Of a stretch of 64,000 nucleotides of DNA, positions 32,707 to 41,200 are shown piece by piece (within the stretch, counting starts at the first letter, position 1; every line of letters begins with the position of its first letter). The position numbers were made by a program, and so were the translations under genes. The notes under the pieces were generated by a model. It saw only the letters and a list, made by a program, of their open reading frames with translations. It did not search any database and was not told the DNA's origin. The stretch is from Phycisphaerae bacterium RAS2 (GTDB lineage Bacteria; Planctomycetota; Phycisphaerae; UBA1845; UTPLA1), in contig CP036352.1 of the NCBI GenBank assembly GCA_007753915.1, positions 1 through 64,000 of the forward strand, given 5' to 3'.

Positions 32707-32977
32707 GAGGGAGTCCTTATCGACACGCGACTTACGCGAGCGCTTACCCTCTTTCTTACCGGATTCGCCGGAAGCCGCCTCTGAAGCTACCTCTCCCGCG
32801 ATTGATGACGCGGACCTCGCCTTGATTTGCCGCGCGTGGTCCACGCTGCCGGAGGCCGTTCGAGCCGGGATCGTCGGCATGGTCCGGGCGTTCACCGGGC
32901 CGGATGGCGAGGACACCGCGAGCAGGCAGCGAGACGGCTGCGAGGGCCTTTCGGCAGCGGCCGGGGAGCAGGCATGA
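32684..32977 (+). CDS. Short coding remnant starting in the tRNA fragment
   Basis: An open frame of 97 codons whose ATG lies in the tRNA remnant. The C-terminal part DADLALICRAWSTLPEAVRA resembles short tails I associate with element-end proteins in planctomycetes, which is recollection rather than proof. The stop overlaps the HNH gene start as ATGA, suggesting genuine coupled translation. It may be the tail of a larger, truncated gene such as an integrase. Function unknown. Confidence 0.4.
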   Translation: MTCGLQNRRESLSTRDLRERLPSFLPDSPEAASEATSPAIDDADLALICRAWSTLPEAVRAGIVGMVRAFTGPDGEDTASRQRDGCEGLSAAAGEQA

Positions 32978-33372
32978 TGGCGGGCGGGATCTTTTATCCC
33001 TGCGCGGAGCCGGGCTGCGGCGTGGCTTCGCCGGAGCGGTACTGCGAGCGGCACCGCAAGCAGCGCCGAGGCACCACGCTGAATGGTAGCCCCGCGCGGA
33101 GCGGGAGAGCCTACGGCGGCGAGGCGCTGGACGGCATCGCGCGAATCCACGGTACTCGCGCCAGCGCAGCCCGGCGCGGCTACGGCCGTCGTTGGCGGCG
33201 CCTTCGGCTCGTGGTGCTCAAACGCGATCCGGTCTGCCGCGCCTGCGGCCGGGAAGCTTCCACCGACGTCGATCACATCCTTCCCAAGCGCGCGGGCGGA
33301 CCGGACACGCTGGAGAACCTCCAGGGCCTCTGCGGACCGTGCCACAGCCGCAAGACGGCATCGGGCCGGTAG
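32974..33372 (+). CDS. Phage-type HNH endonuclease
   Basis: 132 residues. The HNH core is VDHILPKRAGGPDTLENLQG with a following CGPCH, and zinc Cys pairs CRAC and CGPC flank it. A second CAEPGCG/YCERH zinc knuckle is near the N-terminus. Small HNH proteins of this kind are typical of phage packaging modules next to terminase genes, where they help DNA cutting; a P27-type small terminase lies 3.4 kb downstream. It overlaps the preceding frame by four bases. Confidence 0.85.
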   Translation: MMAGGIFYPCAEPGCGVASPERYCERHRKQRRGTTLNGSPARSGRAYGGEALDGIARIHGTRASAARRGYGRRWRRLRLVVLKRDPVCRACGREASTDVDHILPKRAGGPDTLENLQGLCGPCHSRKTASGR

Positions 33373-33831
33373 AGCTTCACACGCAACCTGTGCATCCTTT
33401 GAATGAAGCAAGCCAACGCACGGATGAGCACAACGGCGAGCGAGATCGCTGACGCGCTCGGTCGCTCGCGCGCGATGAACTTCACACATTGCATTCGCGC
33501 AGGAAGGCGACACGCAGCGCACGACGATGACGCAGCGTGAATCAAGACGACCGTCGGCGCATGATGATGACATGCAGTCGTGTCCACGCCCCCGGAGGGG
33601 GGTGTCGAATCTCTAACACTGAACCTCCGTGGACCGTCCCCCCAGCAGCGCATTTTTTTCCGCGAAATTCCCCTGGGGGGGGTCTGATTTTTCTCGCTTC
33701 GCGTCGACGCCGAACGTATAATTGTCGCGTTGCTTTTCACGTGCGGCAAATCGGGCCGGTGCACTGCTGCATTCTGTTGAACCTTTGTCCGTGACAGCGT
33801 GACACGTGACACAACTCCAAGGATGGAGACC
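33373..33831. promoter_or_regulatory. Gene-free region with a long-loop hairpin and GTGACA repeats
   Basis: 459 bp without a convincing gene. A hairpin CCCCCCAG (33638-33645) and CTGGGGGG (33673-33680) with a 27-base loop is followed by TGATTTTTCTC, which could terminate or attenuate transcription. Three direct copies of GTGACA at 33791, 33799 and 33806 lie just ahead of the ParB-like gene and may be protein-binding sites. Confidence 0.4.
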
Positions 33832-34380
33832 ATGAAGATCAAGGACCGGATCACGGGACTGAAGCGCATCAAGGCCGCGGACCTGCAACCGCATCCCCTG
33901 AATTGGCGCATCCACACGCAAGCGCAGCGCGAGGCGTTGCAAGGCCTGCTCTGCGAAGTCGGCTACGCCGATGCGCTGATCGCACGGCAATTGCCCGACA
34001 AGAGCTATCAACTGCTCGATGGCCATCTCCGGGCCGAGACGACGCCGAACACGCGCGTGCCGGTGCTGGTCGTGGACCTGGATGATGCCGAAGCTGCGAA
34101 GCTGCTGGCCTCGCTCGATTCATTGGCCTCGATGGCCGGCAGCGACCCGGCGCAGTTGGATGCGCTGCTTGCCGGGTTGAAGACCGACAGCGCAGCCCTG
34201 TCAGCGATGTGGGAGGGCATGACGTCGAGGGTGGCTGAGGCGATTGCTCCGGCGGAGTTCAAGGAGATCGATGAGACCATTGAGACCGCCTACTGCTGCC
34301 CGAAGTGCGGGTATCGGTGGAGTGGATCGCCGGGCGGGGCAAGTAATGACGCGAACGGTGAGGCCCATGAAGGCAACTAA
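33832..34380 (+). CDS. ParB-like nuclease-fold protein with C-terminal zinc ribbon
   Basis: 182 residues. The N-terminal ParB/Srx-fold domain covers about residues 9-90, with LQPHPLNWRIHTQAQREAL and the LLDGHLRAE motif in place of the usual DGHxR. The C-terminus has a YCCPKCGYRW zinc knuckle. ParB-like proteins of this size often sit before DNA methyltransferases in phages and may target or regulate DNA modification. The start at 33832 has GGAG four bases upstream. The gene overlaps the next one by 14 bases. Confidence 0.78.
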   Translation: MKIKDRITGLKRIKAADLQPHPLNWRIHTQAQREALQGLLCEVGYADALIARQLPDKSYQLLDGHLRAETTPNTRVPVLVVDLDDAEAAKLLASLDSLASMAGSDPAQLDALLAGLKTDSAALSAMWEGMTSRVAEAIAPAEFKEIDETIETAYCCPKCGYRWSGSPGGASNDANGEAHEGN

Positions 34381-35803
34381 GCAGCGCGCGACCTCGCGAC
34401 CCACGCGGCCTTCGCCGCAAAAGCACACGCGTCGTACTGCGCCGTCGCGCTCTGTCGAGCCCGCGCGGCGGTCAGTCTCCACTCCGTCGGCCAAGCTGCC
34501 CTACCGTGTGCCGTCGATGGCCGAGATCGCGGCGGTGCCGGATAGCGGGTATCGCACCATCTCGCTCTTTGCCGGCTGCGGCGGCAGTTGCCTCGGCTAT
34601 CGGATGGCGGGCATTCGCGTGATCTGGGCCAACGAGTTCATTCCCGCTGCGCGGGAGACCTACGCCGCCAACCATCCCGGCGCGGTGATCGATGCGCGTG
34701 ACATCCGCACGATCAAGCCGCAGGAGGTGCTGAAGGCGATTGGCATGAAGGCGGGAGAGCTGGACCTGCTGGATGGCTCTCCGCCGTGCGCTTCGTTCAG
34801 CACGGCCGGCAACCGCGCGGAGGATTGGGGCAAGGTCAAGAAGTACAGCGACACCCAGCAGCGCACCGATGACCTCTTCCACGAATACGCGCGCCTGCTG
34901 AAGGGGATTCAACCGAAGGTCTTCGTCGCCGAGAACGTCAGCGGGTTGATCAAAGGCGTCGCCAAGGGCTACTACCTTGAAGTGCTCGCAGCGCTCAAGG
35001 CCTGCGGCTACCGCGTGGCGTCACGCCTGCTCGATGCCCAGTGGCTCGGCGTTCCGCAGGCGCGCCAGCGGCTGATCTTCATCGGCGTGCGGAATGACTT
35101 GGGAATGGACCCTGTGTTCCCCAAACCGCTGCCCTATCGCTACAGCGTGCGCGAAGCGCTGCCGTGGGTTGTGCGTGGCAAGTATGGCGCGAATTGGCGA
35201 TCTGCCGATGCGCCCAGCCCGACCGTCTCGGCATCCATGGCCCGCAACCCGGCCAACAACTCGCAGGGGCTGGAACTGGTCGAGGCGATGCGCGGCGGGA
35301 CGCGCCTGATCCACGACACGCGCGGCAACCGGCCGGCGAAGGACTTCACCGATGGGCCCTGCCCGACGATCACGGTCGGCGTCGATGGCTGCAACTCGTA
35401 TCACTATCAGGTCGTCACGCCGCGCGAGTCAGGCGAACTCGCCGCGCTGCACGTCGAGTCCGAGAGCGACATCACCGGCTATGCCATCGGCAAAGAGTGG
35501 GATCGCCTCGGGACGGGCCAGAAGGGGCGCTACCTCAACTTCATCAAGCCGCGCATCGACCGGCCGTGCCCGACCGTCACGCAGACCGGCGGCATCACCG
35601 GCGCAGCGAGCGTGGTCCATCCGACCGAACGGCGCAAGTTCAGCATCGCCGAACTCAAGCGCCTCTGCGGCTTCCCGGATGATTTTCAACTGACCGGCAG
35701 TTACGCCCAGCAATGGGAGCGGCTCGGGCGGGCTGTGCCGCCGGTGATGATGTCTCACATTGCCCGAGCCGTCAGGGATGGAATCCTATGCAACCTGAAG
35801 TAA
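34367..35803 (+). CDS. C5-cytosine DNA methyltransferase with Arg in motif X (candidate carboxymethyltransferase)
   Basis: 478 residues. Motif I is TISLFAGCGGSCLGYRMAG, the catalytic motif IV GSPPCASFS (Cys141), motif VI AENV (Glu189) and motif VIII QARQRLIFIGVR. A long target-recognition part follows, then motif X as QQWERLGRAVPPVMM. Motif X normally reads G-N-(S/A)-V; here the Asn is Arg455 (codon 35729-35731). From memory, changing this Asn to Lys or Arg in M.MpeI lets the enzyme use carboxy-SAM and make 5-carboxymethylcytosine. The next gene, overlapping by 16 bases, is CmoA-like, so a natural carboxymethyltransferase is inferred. The first 50 residues are basic and Ser/Thr-rich. The start at 34367 has GAGG upstream. 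Confidence 0.92.
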   Translation: MKATKQRATSRPTRPSPQKHTRRTAPSRSVEPARRSVSTPSAKLPYRVPSMAEIAAVPDSGYRTISLFAGCGGSCLGYRMAGIRVIWANEFIPAARETYAANHPGAVIDARDIRTIKPQEVLKAIGMKAGELDLLDGSPPCASFSTAGNRAEDWGKVKKYSDTQQRTDDLFHEYARLLKGIQPKVFVAENVSGLIKGVAKGYYLEVLAALKACGYRVASRLLDAQWLGVPQARQRLIFIGVRNDLGMDPVFPKPLPYRYSVREALPWVVRGKYGANWRSADAPSPTVSASMARNPANNSQGLELVEAMRGGTRLIHDTRGNRPAKDFTDGPCPTITVGVDGCNSYHYQVVTPRESGELAALHVESESDITGYAIGKEWDRLGTGQKGRYLNFIKPRIDRPCPTVTQTGGITGAASVVHPTERRKFSIAELKRLCGFPDDFQLTGSYAQQWERLGRAVPPVMMSHIARAVRDGILCNLK

Positions 35804-36660
35804 TGCCAACAAGCGAAGCCCCCTGCATGGTGAGCGGCACAGCGCCCCTACTCGAAGCAATTCCGCGCAGCGACATTTCCACCGCGTGCGCTTCTGTCGA
35901 GCCGGCACGTTCACCCGAAGCGCCGCAGTGCAGCGACATCTCCCTGCCCGAGGCCGTCGACCACGTGATGGCCGATGGCAAGTGGTCATTCAACGAAGAA
36001 GTCGCCCGGGTCTTCGATGACATGCTGGCGCGGTCGATTCCGCAGTACGACGTCATGCGTAAAGCGGTCTTCGATGTCGGTTGCCGCTACGTCCAACCCG
36101 GGACGGCCATCGTGGACCTCGGCTGTTCGCGCGGGGAAGCACTCGCGCCCTTCATCGACCGGTTCGGGGCGCTGAACCGCTTCCTCGGTATCGAGGTCTC
36201 GGCACCGATGCTGGCCGCCTGCCGCCACCGGTTCAAAGGCTACATCGACTGCGGGGTGGTGGACATCCGCGACCTGGACCTTCGCAGGGGCTATCCGCCG
36301 GTTGCGGCGAGCCTGACGTTGTGCGTGCTCACGCTCCAGTTCATCCCGATCGAGCATCGTGCGCGCGTGTTGCGTGACATTTACGACCGGACGGTCAAGG
36401 GTGGCGCGGTCATCCTCGTCGAGAAGGTATTGGGCTCCTCGGCCGGGGTCGATGGCCTGTTGACCGAGGAGTATTACCGTCTCAAGGCCGCGCACGGGTA
36501 TTCGTGCGAGGAGATCGAACGCAAGAAGGCGGCGCTGGAGGGCGTCCTGGTGCCGGTGGCTGCCAAGTGGAACGAAGACCTGCTCCATAGCGCGGGCTTC
36601 GGTCAGGTGGAGTGCTTCTGGCGGTGGATGAACTTCGCGGCGTGGGTGGCGGTGAAGTGA
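35788..36660 (+). CDS. CmoA-like carboxy-SAM synthase homologue
   Basis: 290 residues. After a 60-residue leader, the sequence follows E. coli CmoA closely: WSFNEEVARVFDDMLARSIP (CmoA [20 protein letters not shown]), DLGCSRGEA at 110-118 (DLGCSLGAA), TLQFIP (TLQFLE), HGYSCEEIERKKAALEGVL (NGYSELEISQKRSMLENVM) and MNFAAWVAVK (FNFGSLVALK). CmoA converts SAM and prephenate to carboxy-SAM. The CmoA Arg199 that I recall holding the carboxylate aligns with Lys247, keeping the charge. The ATG lies inside the 3' end of the C5-methyltransferase gene, implying coupled expression. No CmoB is present. An ordinary methyltransferase role remains possible. Confidence 0.82.
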   Translation: MQPEVMPTSEAPCMVSGTAPLLEAIPRSDISTACASVEPARSPEAPQCSDISLPEAVDHVMADGKWSFNEEVARVFDDMLARSIPQYDVMRKAVFDVGCRYVQPGTAIVDLGCSRGEALAPFIDRFGALNRFLGIEVSAPMLAACRHRFKGYIDCGVVDIRDLDLRRGYPPVAASLTLCVLTLQFIPIEHRARVLRDIYDRTVKGGAVILVEKVLGSSAGVDGLLTEEYYRLKAAHGYSCEEIERKKAALEGVLVPVAAKWNEDLLHSAGFGQVECFWRWMNFAAWVAVK

Positions 36661-36778
36661 TCGAGGGCGTTCAAGTAACACGGCGCATTCAAGCGACTCT
36701 GCGCAGTGTCTTTCCGATCTGCCGCGAGGGGACGCACCACTATCTCGTGGCGCTTTGCGCGGCCGATGGAGCCTGACC

Positions 36779-37246
36779 ATGCGCGGCCGCAAACCCATCC
36801 CGACGGCGATCAAGCGGGCGCGCGGCAATCCCGGCAAGCGGCCGTTGAACGACCACGAGCCACAGCCAGCGCGGGCGATCCCGTCGTGTCCGGAGTTCCT
36901 TGATGAGGCAGCGCGAGACGAGTGGCAGCGCGTCACGGTGCTGCTGGACCGTAGTGGCATCTTGAGCGAGATCGACGGGACGTTGCTCGCGGGCTATTGC
37001 CAGGCTTACAGCCGATGGCAATACGCCGAGCGGCAGCTGCAGAAGTACGGGCCGGTGGTACTCTCGCCGGACAAGAAGTTCCCGCTGCCCAGCCCGTACC
37101 TGGCGATCGCCAACAAAGCGCTGGAGCAGATGCACAAGTTCTGCGTCGAGTACGGCATGACGCCGAGTAGCCGCAGCCGGGTCACGACCGTCCCGCGGCG
37201 GGTGAGCAATCCGGAAGATCCGAAGAATCGGTTCTTTCCGAAGTGA
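36779..37246 (+). CDS. Phage small terminase subunit, P27 family
   Basis: 155 residues. The opening MRGRKPIPTAIKRARGNPGK is the hallmark of P27-type small terminases, followed by CPEFLDEAARDEWQRV and the helical YCQAYSRW region. Such proteins recognise phage DNA for packaging together with a large terminase. No large terminase, portal or capsid gene follows, so the packaging module is incomplete here. The ATG at 36779 is chosen because it starts the family motif. Confidence 0.85.
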   Translation: MRGRKPIPTAIKRARGNPGKRPLNDHEPQPARAIPSCPEFLDEAARDEWQRVTVLLDRSGILSEIDGTLLAGYCQAYSRWQYAERQLQKYGPVVLSPDKKFPLPSPYLAIANKALEQMHKFCVEYGMTPSSRSRVTTVPRRVSNPEDPKNRFFPK

Positions 37247-37361
37247 GGCGGATGGGTCGAGCGATGAGACGGCGCGTGATATGGAGACGAGCGAACTGTG
37301 GCGCGGGTCGCGGCGCAATGATACGGCGGTCATATTCCTAAATCGCCGGGGAAATGCGCGA

Positions 37362-37949
37362 ATGGGCGGCAGCAATTCAGGATGGCACGGCGGCAACGGC
37401 AGGCCGCAGCGGAAAGCGCGCGTCGATGAATGCCCGGTCGTTCTGTCGGTCAAGGAGTTGGAGCGGCGCTGGCCGCTGGGCGATGACATCGACGGTTGGC
37501 TCGATTGCGGTATCCGCTACGAACTCCGGCCGGAGCGGCGCGAGGAGGAATCAAAGGCCACAGCCGTGACTCTGATGTTGTTCGGCTCACGCAAAGAAAG
37601 CGACTCGCCGACAAGACCGATTGAACTCTTGACGCTCACCGCGCGGTCGATGCCGTTCGGTCCGGACCGCTGGCACTTCCTCTGCCCGCTTTGCAACCGT
37701 CCCGCGCGAAAGCTCTATATCCCGCCGGTCGGCGCGCCACCAGCTGATGCCGCATCGGGCGATAGGCCCAAACGCTTCGCTTGCCGCTCATGCCACAACC
37801 TGACCTACGATAGCGTCCAGACCCACGACCCGCGCATCAGCCGCCTGCGCGGCGACCCCGACCGCCTCGCCGCGGTTCTCGATTCCGCGCAGTTCATCGA
37901 CGCGCCGCCGGGGCCGCTGAGCGCGGCTCTATGGGCAATACTCAGATGA
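37362..37949 (+). CDS. Phage/mobile-element zinc-ribbon protein
   Basis: 195 residues. The N-terminus is GGSNSGWHGGNGRPQRKARV, a Gly-rich basic start seen in a family common in mobile elements. The C-terminal half has FLCPLCNRPARKLYIPP and FACRSCHNLTYDS, two CxxC knuckles forming a zinc ribbon. Function unknown; nucleic-acid binding is likely. An earlier ATG at 37281 is possible, but the start chosen gives the usual family opening. It is the last plus-strand gene of the phage-like block. Confidence 0.62.
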   Translation: MGGSNSGWHGGNGRPQRKARVDECPVVLSVKELERRWPLGDDIDGWLDCGIRYELRPERREEESKATAVTLMLFGSRKESDSPTRPIELLTLTARSMPFGPDRWHFLCPLCNRPARKLYIPPVGAPPADAASGDRPKRFACRSCHNLTYDSVQTHDPRISRLRGDPDRLAAVLDSAQFIDAPPGPLSAALWAILR

Positions 37950-38250
37950 ACTGGGGGCCTCTGTTAGAAAGCTCAAGATTCATCCGAAAAATTTAACATG
38001 GTATTTATCGCATTCCTCGTCGAAGTAAGCCAAGTATGATTGCGAGGTAAATACATAATGCACGAGGCTCTTCGTAGATTTCGTAACCGCCCGGACGAAC
38101 GAACGCGCGACTATTCTCTGTGTAGGAAGAATTCAATGACGCGGACTTGAATGACTGCTGTGTGCAGGCGAGTATGCCACAACTAAATCGGTGATCACTT
38201 AATATCGTAATGTCAATTACCGAATCCGGATATTGTAAAACTACATTTTC
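37950..38250. other. AT-rich spacer between phage-like module and defence island
   Basis: 301 bp lower in GC than both sides, between convergent gene blocks. A possible imperfect hairpin uses GTATTTA (near 38001) with TAAATAC (near 38048) and CCTCG with CGAGG. No gene is seen. Confidence 0.4.
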
Positions 38251-41200
38251 TCAGCCCGTCCACCGAGGATCGACCAACGCCGCTTCAAGCTCGACTCCGA
38301 TAGCTCGCGCCTGTCGCTGGTTGTCGGTGAGAGCATCGACGAAATCACTCAGTTCGCTACGCTCGGCCTCGGTCCAATCAGGATATTCGCCGAGCTGCGC
38401 GAAGCACCGCTGCAAGCGTCTCGCACCGGCGGTGTCCCGGCGCATTTGCTCATGAAACGTCGAGTTGAGATCGTCCGCCGTCCCAGCGATGCAAACCAAG
38501 AATCGGCCAAGCTCGCGACGCAATCGCAGCAGGGCCGCAAGTCGTTGACGGGCAACGGATAGCTTCTCGCGCGCCGTCGCAGCCGACTCGCGACGCCGAA
38601 CTTCCTCCTCGGCATCCTTTTTGCGGTCGGCGAGTGCGCCTTGCCAATCACTCGGCGGCGGATATGTACCGTCCCATTCGTCCACCCGTTCGAGCAAGGC
38701 CGACAGTGACGCTATCGGAAGGACTTCGCCGTCACGCACCCAACAAGCACTCGTTGCTCGAAACGCACTCTGCTGTCCGGCGGCAATTACGAGCGGAAGC
38801 CGTTCACCAGGACGGCCAAGGACGGCAGCAAGTTGACGAATGGTCGGTTCCGACGGACTGAGCGGATGCACCGCCCGATCGGCCTCCAATTGCTCCGTCG
38901 TTACGGCAAAGCAGGCCTTTGGTAAACCCGCGTTACTCAATTCGACGATACGTTCGTCCTGGGCCACGCAGCATTCCGGGCCAAACGAGCCATCAAACAA
39001 CTGCATCATTTTCAGGAGGTCAGACTTGGTGGTTGCGGCCTTGGCGGTCGGTGTCTCCTGGGCAACGGCTTGAACGTAGGTGTCGGCCGAGAGCCTGTCG
39101 CGTTCAACGTCGCTTGCGGCTTGGGCAAGCTCCTCAATCTGAGCATGGTTGCCGCTCAACAGGACGCGCCGGGCCTTCGCGAGAACCGGCTGCATGGCGC
39201 CGACAAAATGCTCGAAGAGCTGACAGCGCGTGCGCAAGACGCGGTACACCTGCTCATCGACGCTATCCTTCAGAAACAAGTTAATGATCCAGATGGGTGA
39301 GAACTGCTGCCCGATTCGGTCAATGCGGCCAATGCGCTGTTCGACCTTGCTCGGGTTCCAGGGCAGGTCGTAGTTGATCAATGCTCCGGCAGCCTGCAGG
39401 TTTAGCCCCTCGCTTGCCGCGTCGGTGCAGAGCAGGACTGAGAGCTCTCCTTGCCGAAGCTTGCGCGTAATTGCATCCTTCGTTACCGGCTTCCAGCTCT
39501 CGCCATCCCAAACGCGACCGCCGTCGCCACTGTAGCTGCCCAGTCGTTGCCCGTAGTGATCGACGAGCGAATCCCGCAAGTAATCCAACGTGTCCGTGTA
39601 TTCCGTGAACACCAACGCCGGACGGCCGTCGTCGGTTACCTGCCGTAGAAGTCCGAAGAATTTGTCGCGTTTGCTGTCAAGCGCGCCCAAGGCCCGCAAA
39701 TCGGCCAACAGGCGCTCCACCTCAGCAAGTTCGGCTTTGGCAACGTCTGGACTCTCCGGAAACGCCGCAGAGATTGCCTTTTCACCTTCCGGTACGTCGT
39801 CGTCTCCCAGAAGTTCCGGCGCGTCGTCGCGCCGCAATTCCACGTCATACGCTCGTCGTTCGGCAACCGCCTGAAGTCCAGCTCGCCTTCGATTCAGGCT
39901 CTCCCGAATCGCTTGCGGCGAACTCGACGCCCGGCGTCGATAGATCGTCATCACGAAGCCCTTGCCAGGCTTTTCACCTTCGAGCTTCTCGAAGCGCTCA
40001 TTGATGTAGCGAGTCACTGCGTCATACGCCTGGCGCTCGCGCGCGTCCTCAAAGTCGAACTGCACGTCCTCGACGCTGCGGCGGGCTGGCGGCCGTTCGA
40101 GCAATCCCATCTGGTGGTATTGGCGTAACGTGTCTCGCGTGTTGCGGTGCATTCGGCGCGATAGTGGCGACGATTGTCGCAACCATCGCGACCATTCCTC
40201 GCGCTGTGTTACCGGCGCAAACGATAGTTTTCGGGCGAGTGCCCCATCGTCGAGCGACCGTACGGAATTCCCATCAGGAAGGGGCGGAAATTCGGAATCG
40301 CTGGCGATGAGCGCTGCGGCACGGCGAGCGAGGGGTAGCTCACACTGTCCGCTAGACATTGCAGCAAGAGCGCCATAGTAGTCGCGCACGGCGCTGAAAT
40401 CCGCGAGCCATGCTCCCCCTTCGCCGAGAACTGAAAGCAGGTCCCACGGTTCCCACGGGTGTGTTTGCATCGGCGTGGCGCTTAGCAGGAGGATTCCGCG
40501 AGCGCGCCGTCGCAGCTGGAGCTGACGAAGGAGGTCCAAGAGGAGATTGGCGCTATTGAATTCACTCTCGACCTGATCGCGTCGGCGCGCCGCGTGCGCT
40601 TCGTCCAACAGGACTAGGTCCCACGGTTCGGCGGCAAGGAGAACGGGTAGGTTGCGCTCAGTCCGGGCGGTTTCCCGGCTCATCAGGAGCACATCTTGGC
40701 GCAGTGCTTCGGCCAGGTCCTCAACCCGTTCGGTCCGCTCGTCAGGCCAGACGAGGGTATTGATCCCCTCCAGCCGCGGGAAGATCAGCCCGCCTTTTTC
40801 CCGCAATTCCGCTTGCCATTGCTTGAGCAGGCCTGCGGGCATCAGCAGCAACGCCCGGCGAACACCGCGGCCAGCGAGCAGGCGCCGCAGAATCAGAATG
40901 GCCTCAATGGTCTTCCCCATGCCGACTTCGTCGCAGAGCAGTCTTCCGTCGGGCCACGCCGCAGTGGTCTCTTGAACGACCCTCCGCTGGTGAGGCCAGA
41001 GGTCCACCATTGCTGTTGCGTCGCACGTGGCTTCGCCGATTTCCCCGATGAGGTACGGCGATTCGACGATAAATTGCCAGATCATCGCCGCTTTCTGACG
41101 GGCGAGCGCATTTGACGGCTCATTGACCGGCGGCTCCTTCGGCGCGAGCTTGATGAGTTTGAGTTGAAGCGCTGCCGGCAGCGTGACGGTGTGAACGTCG

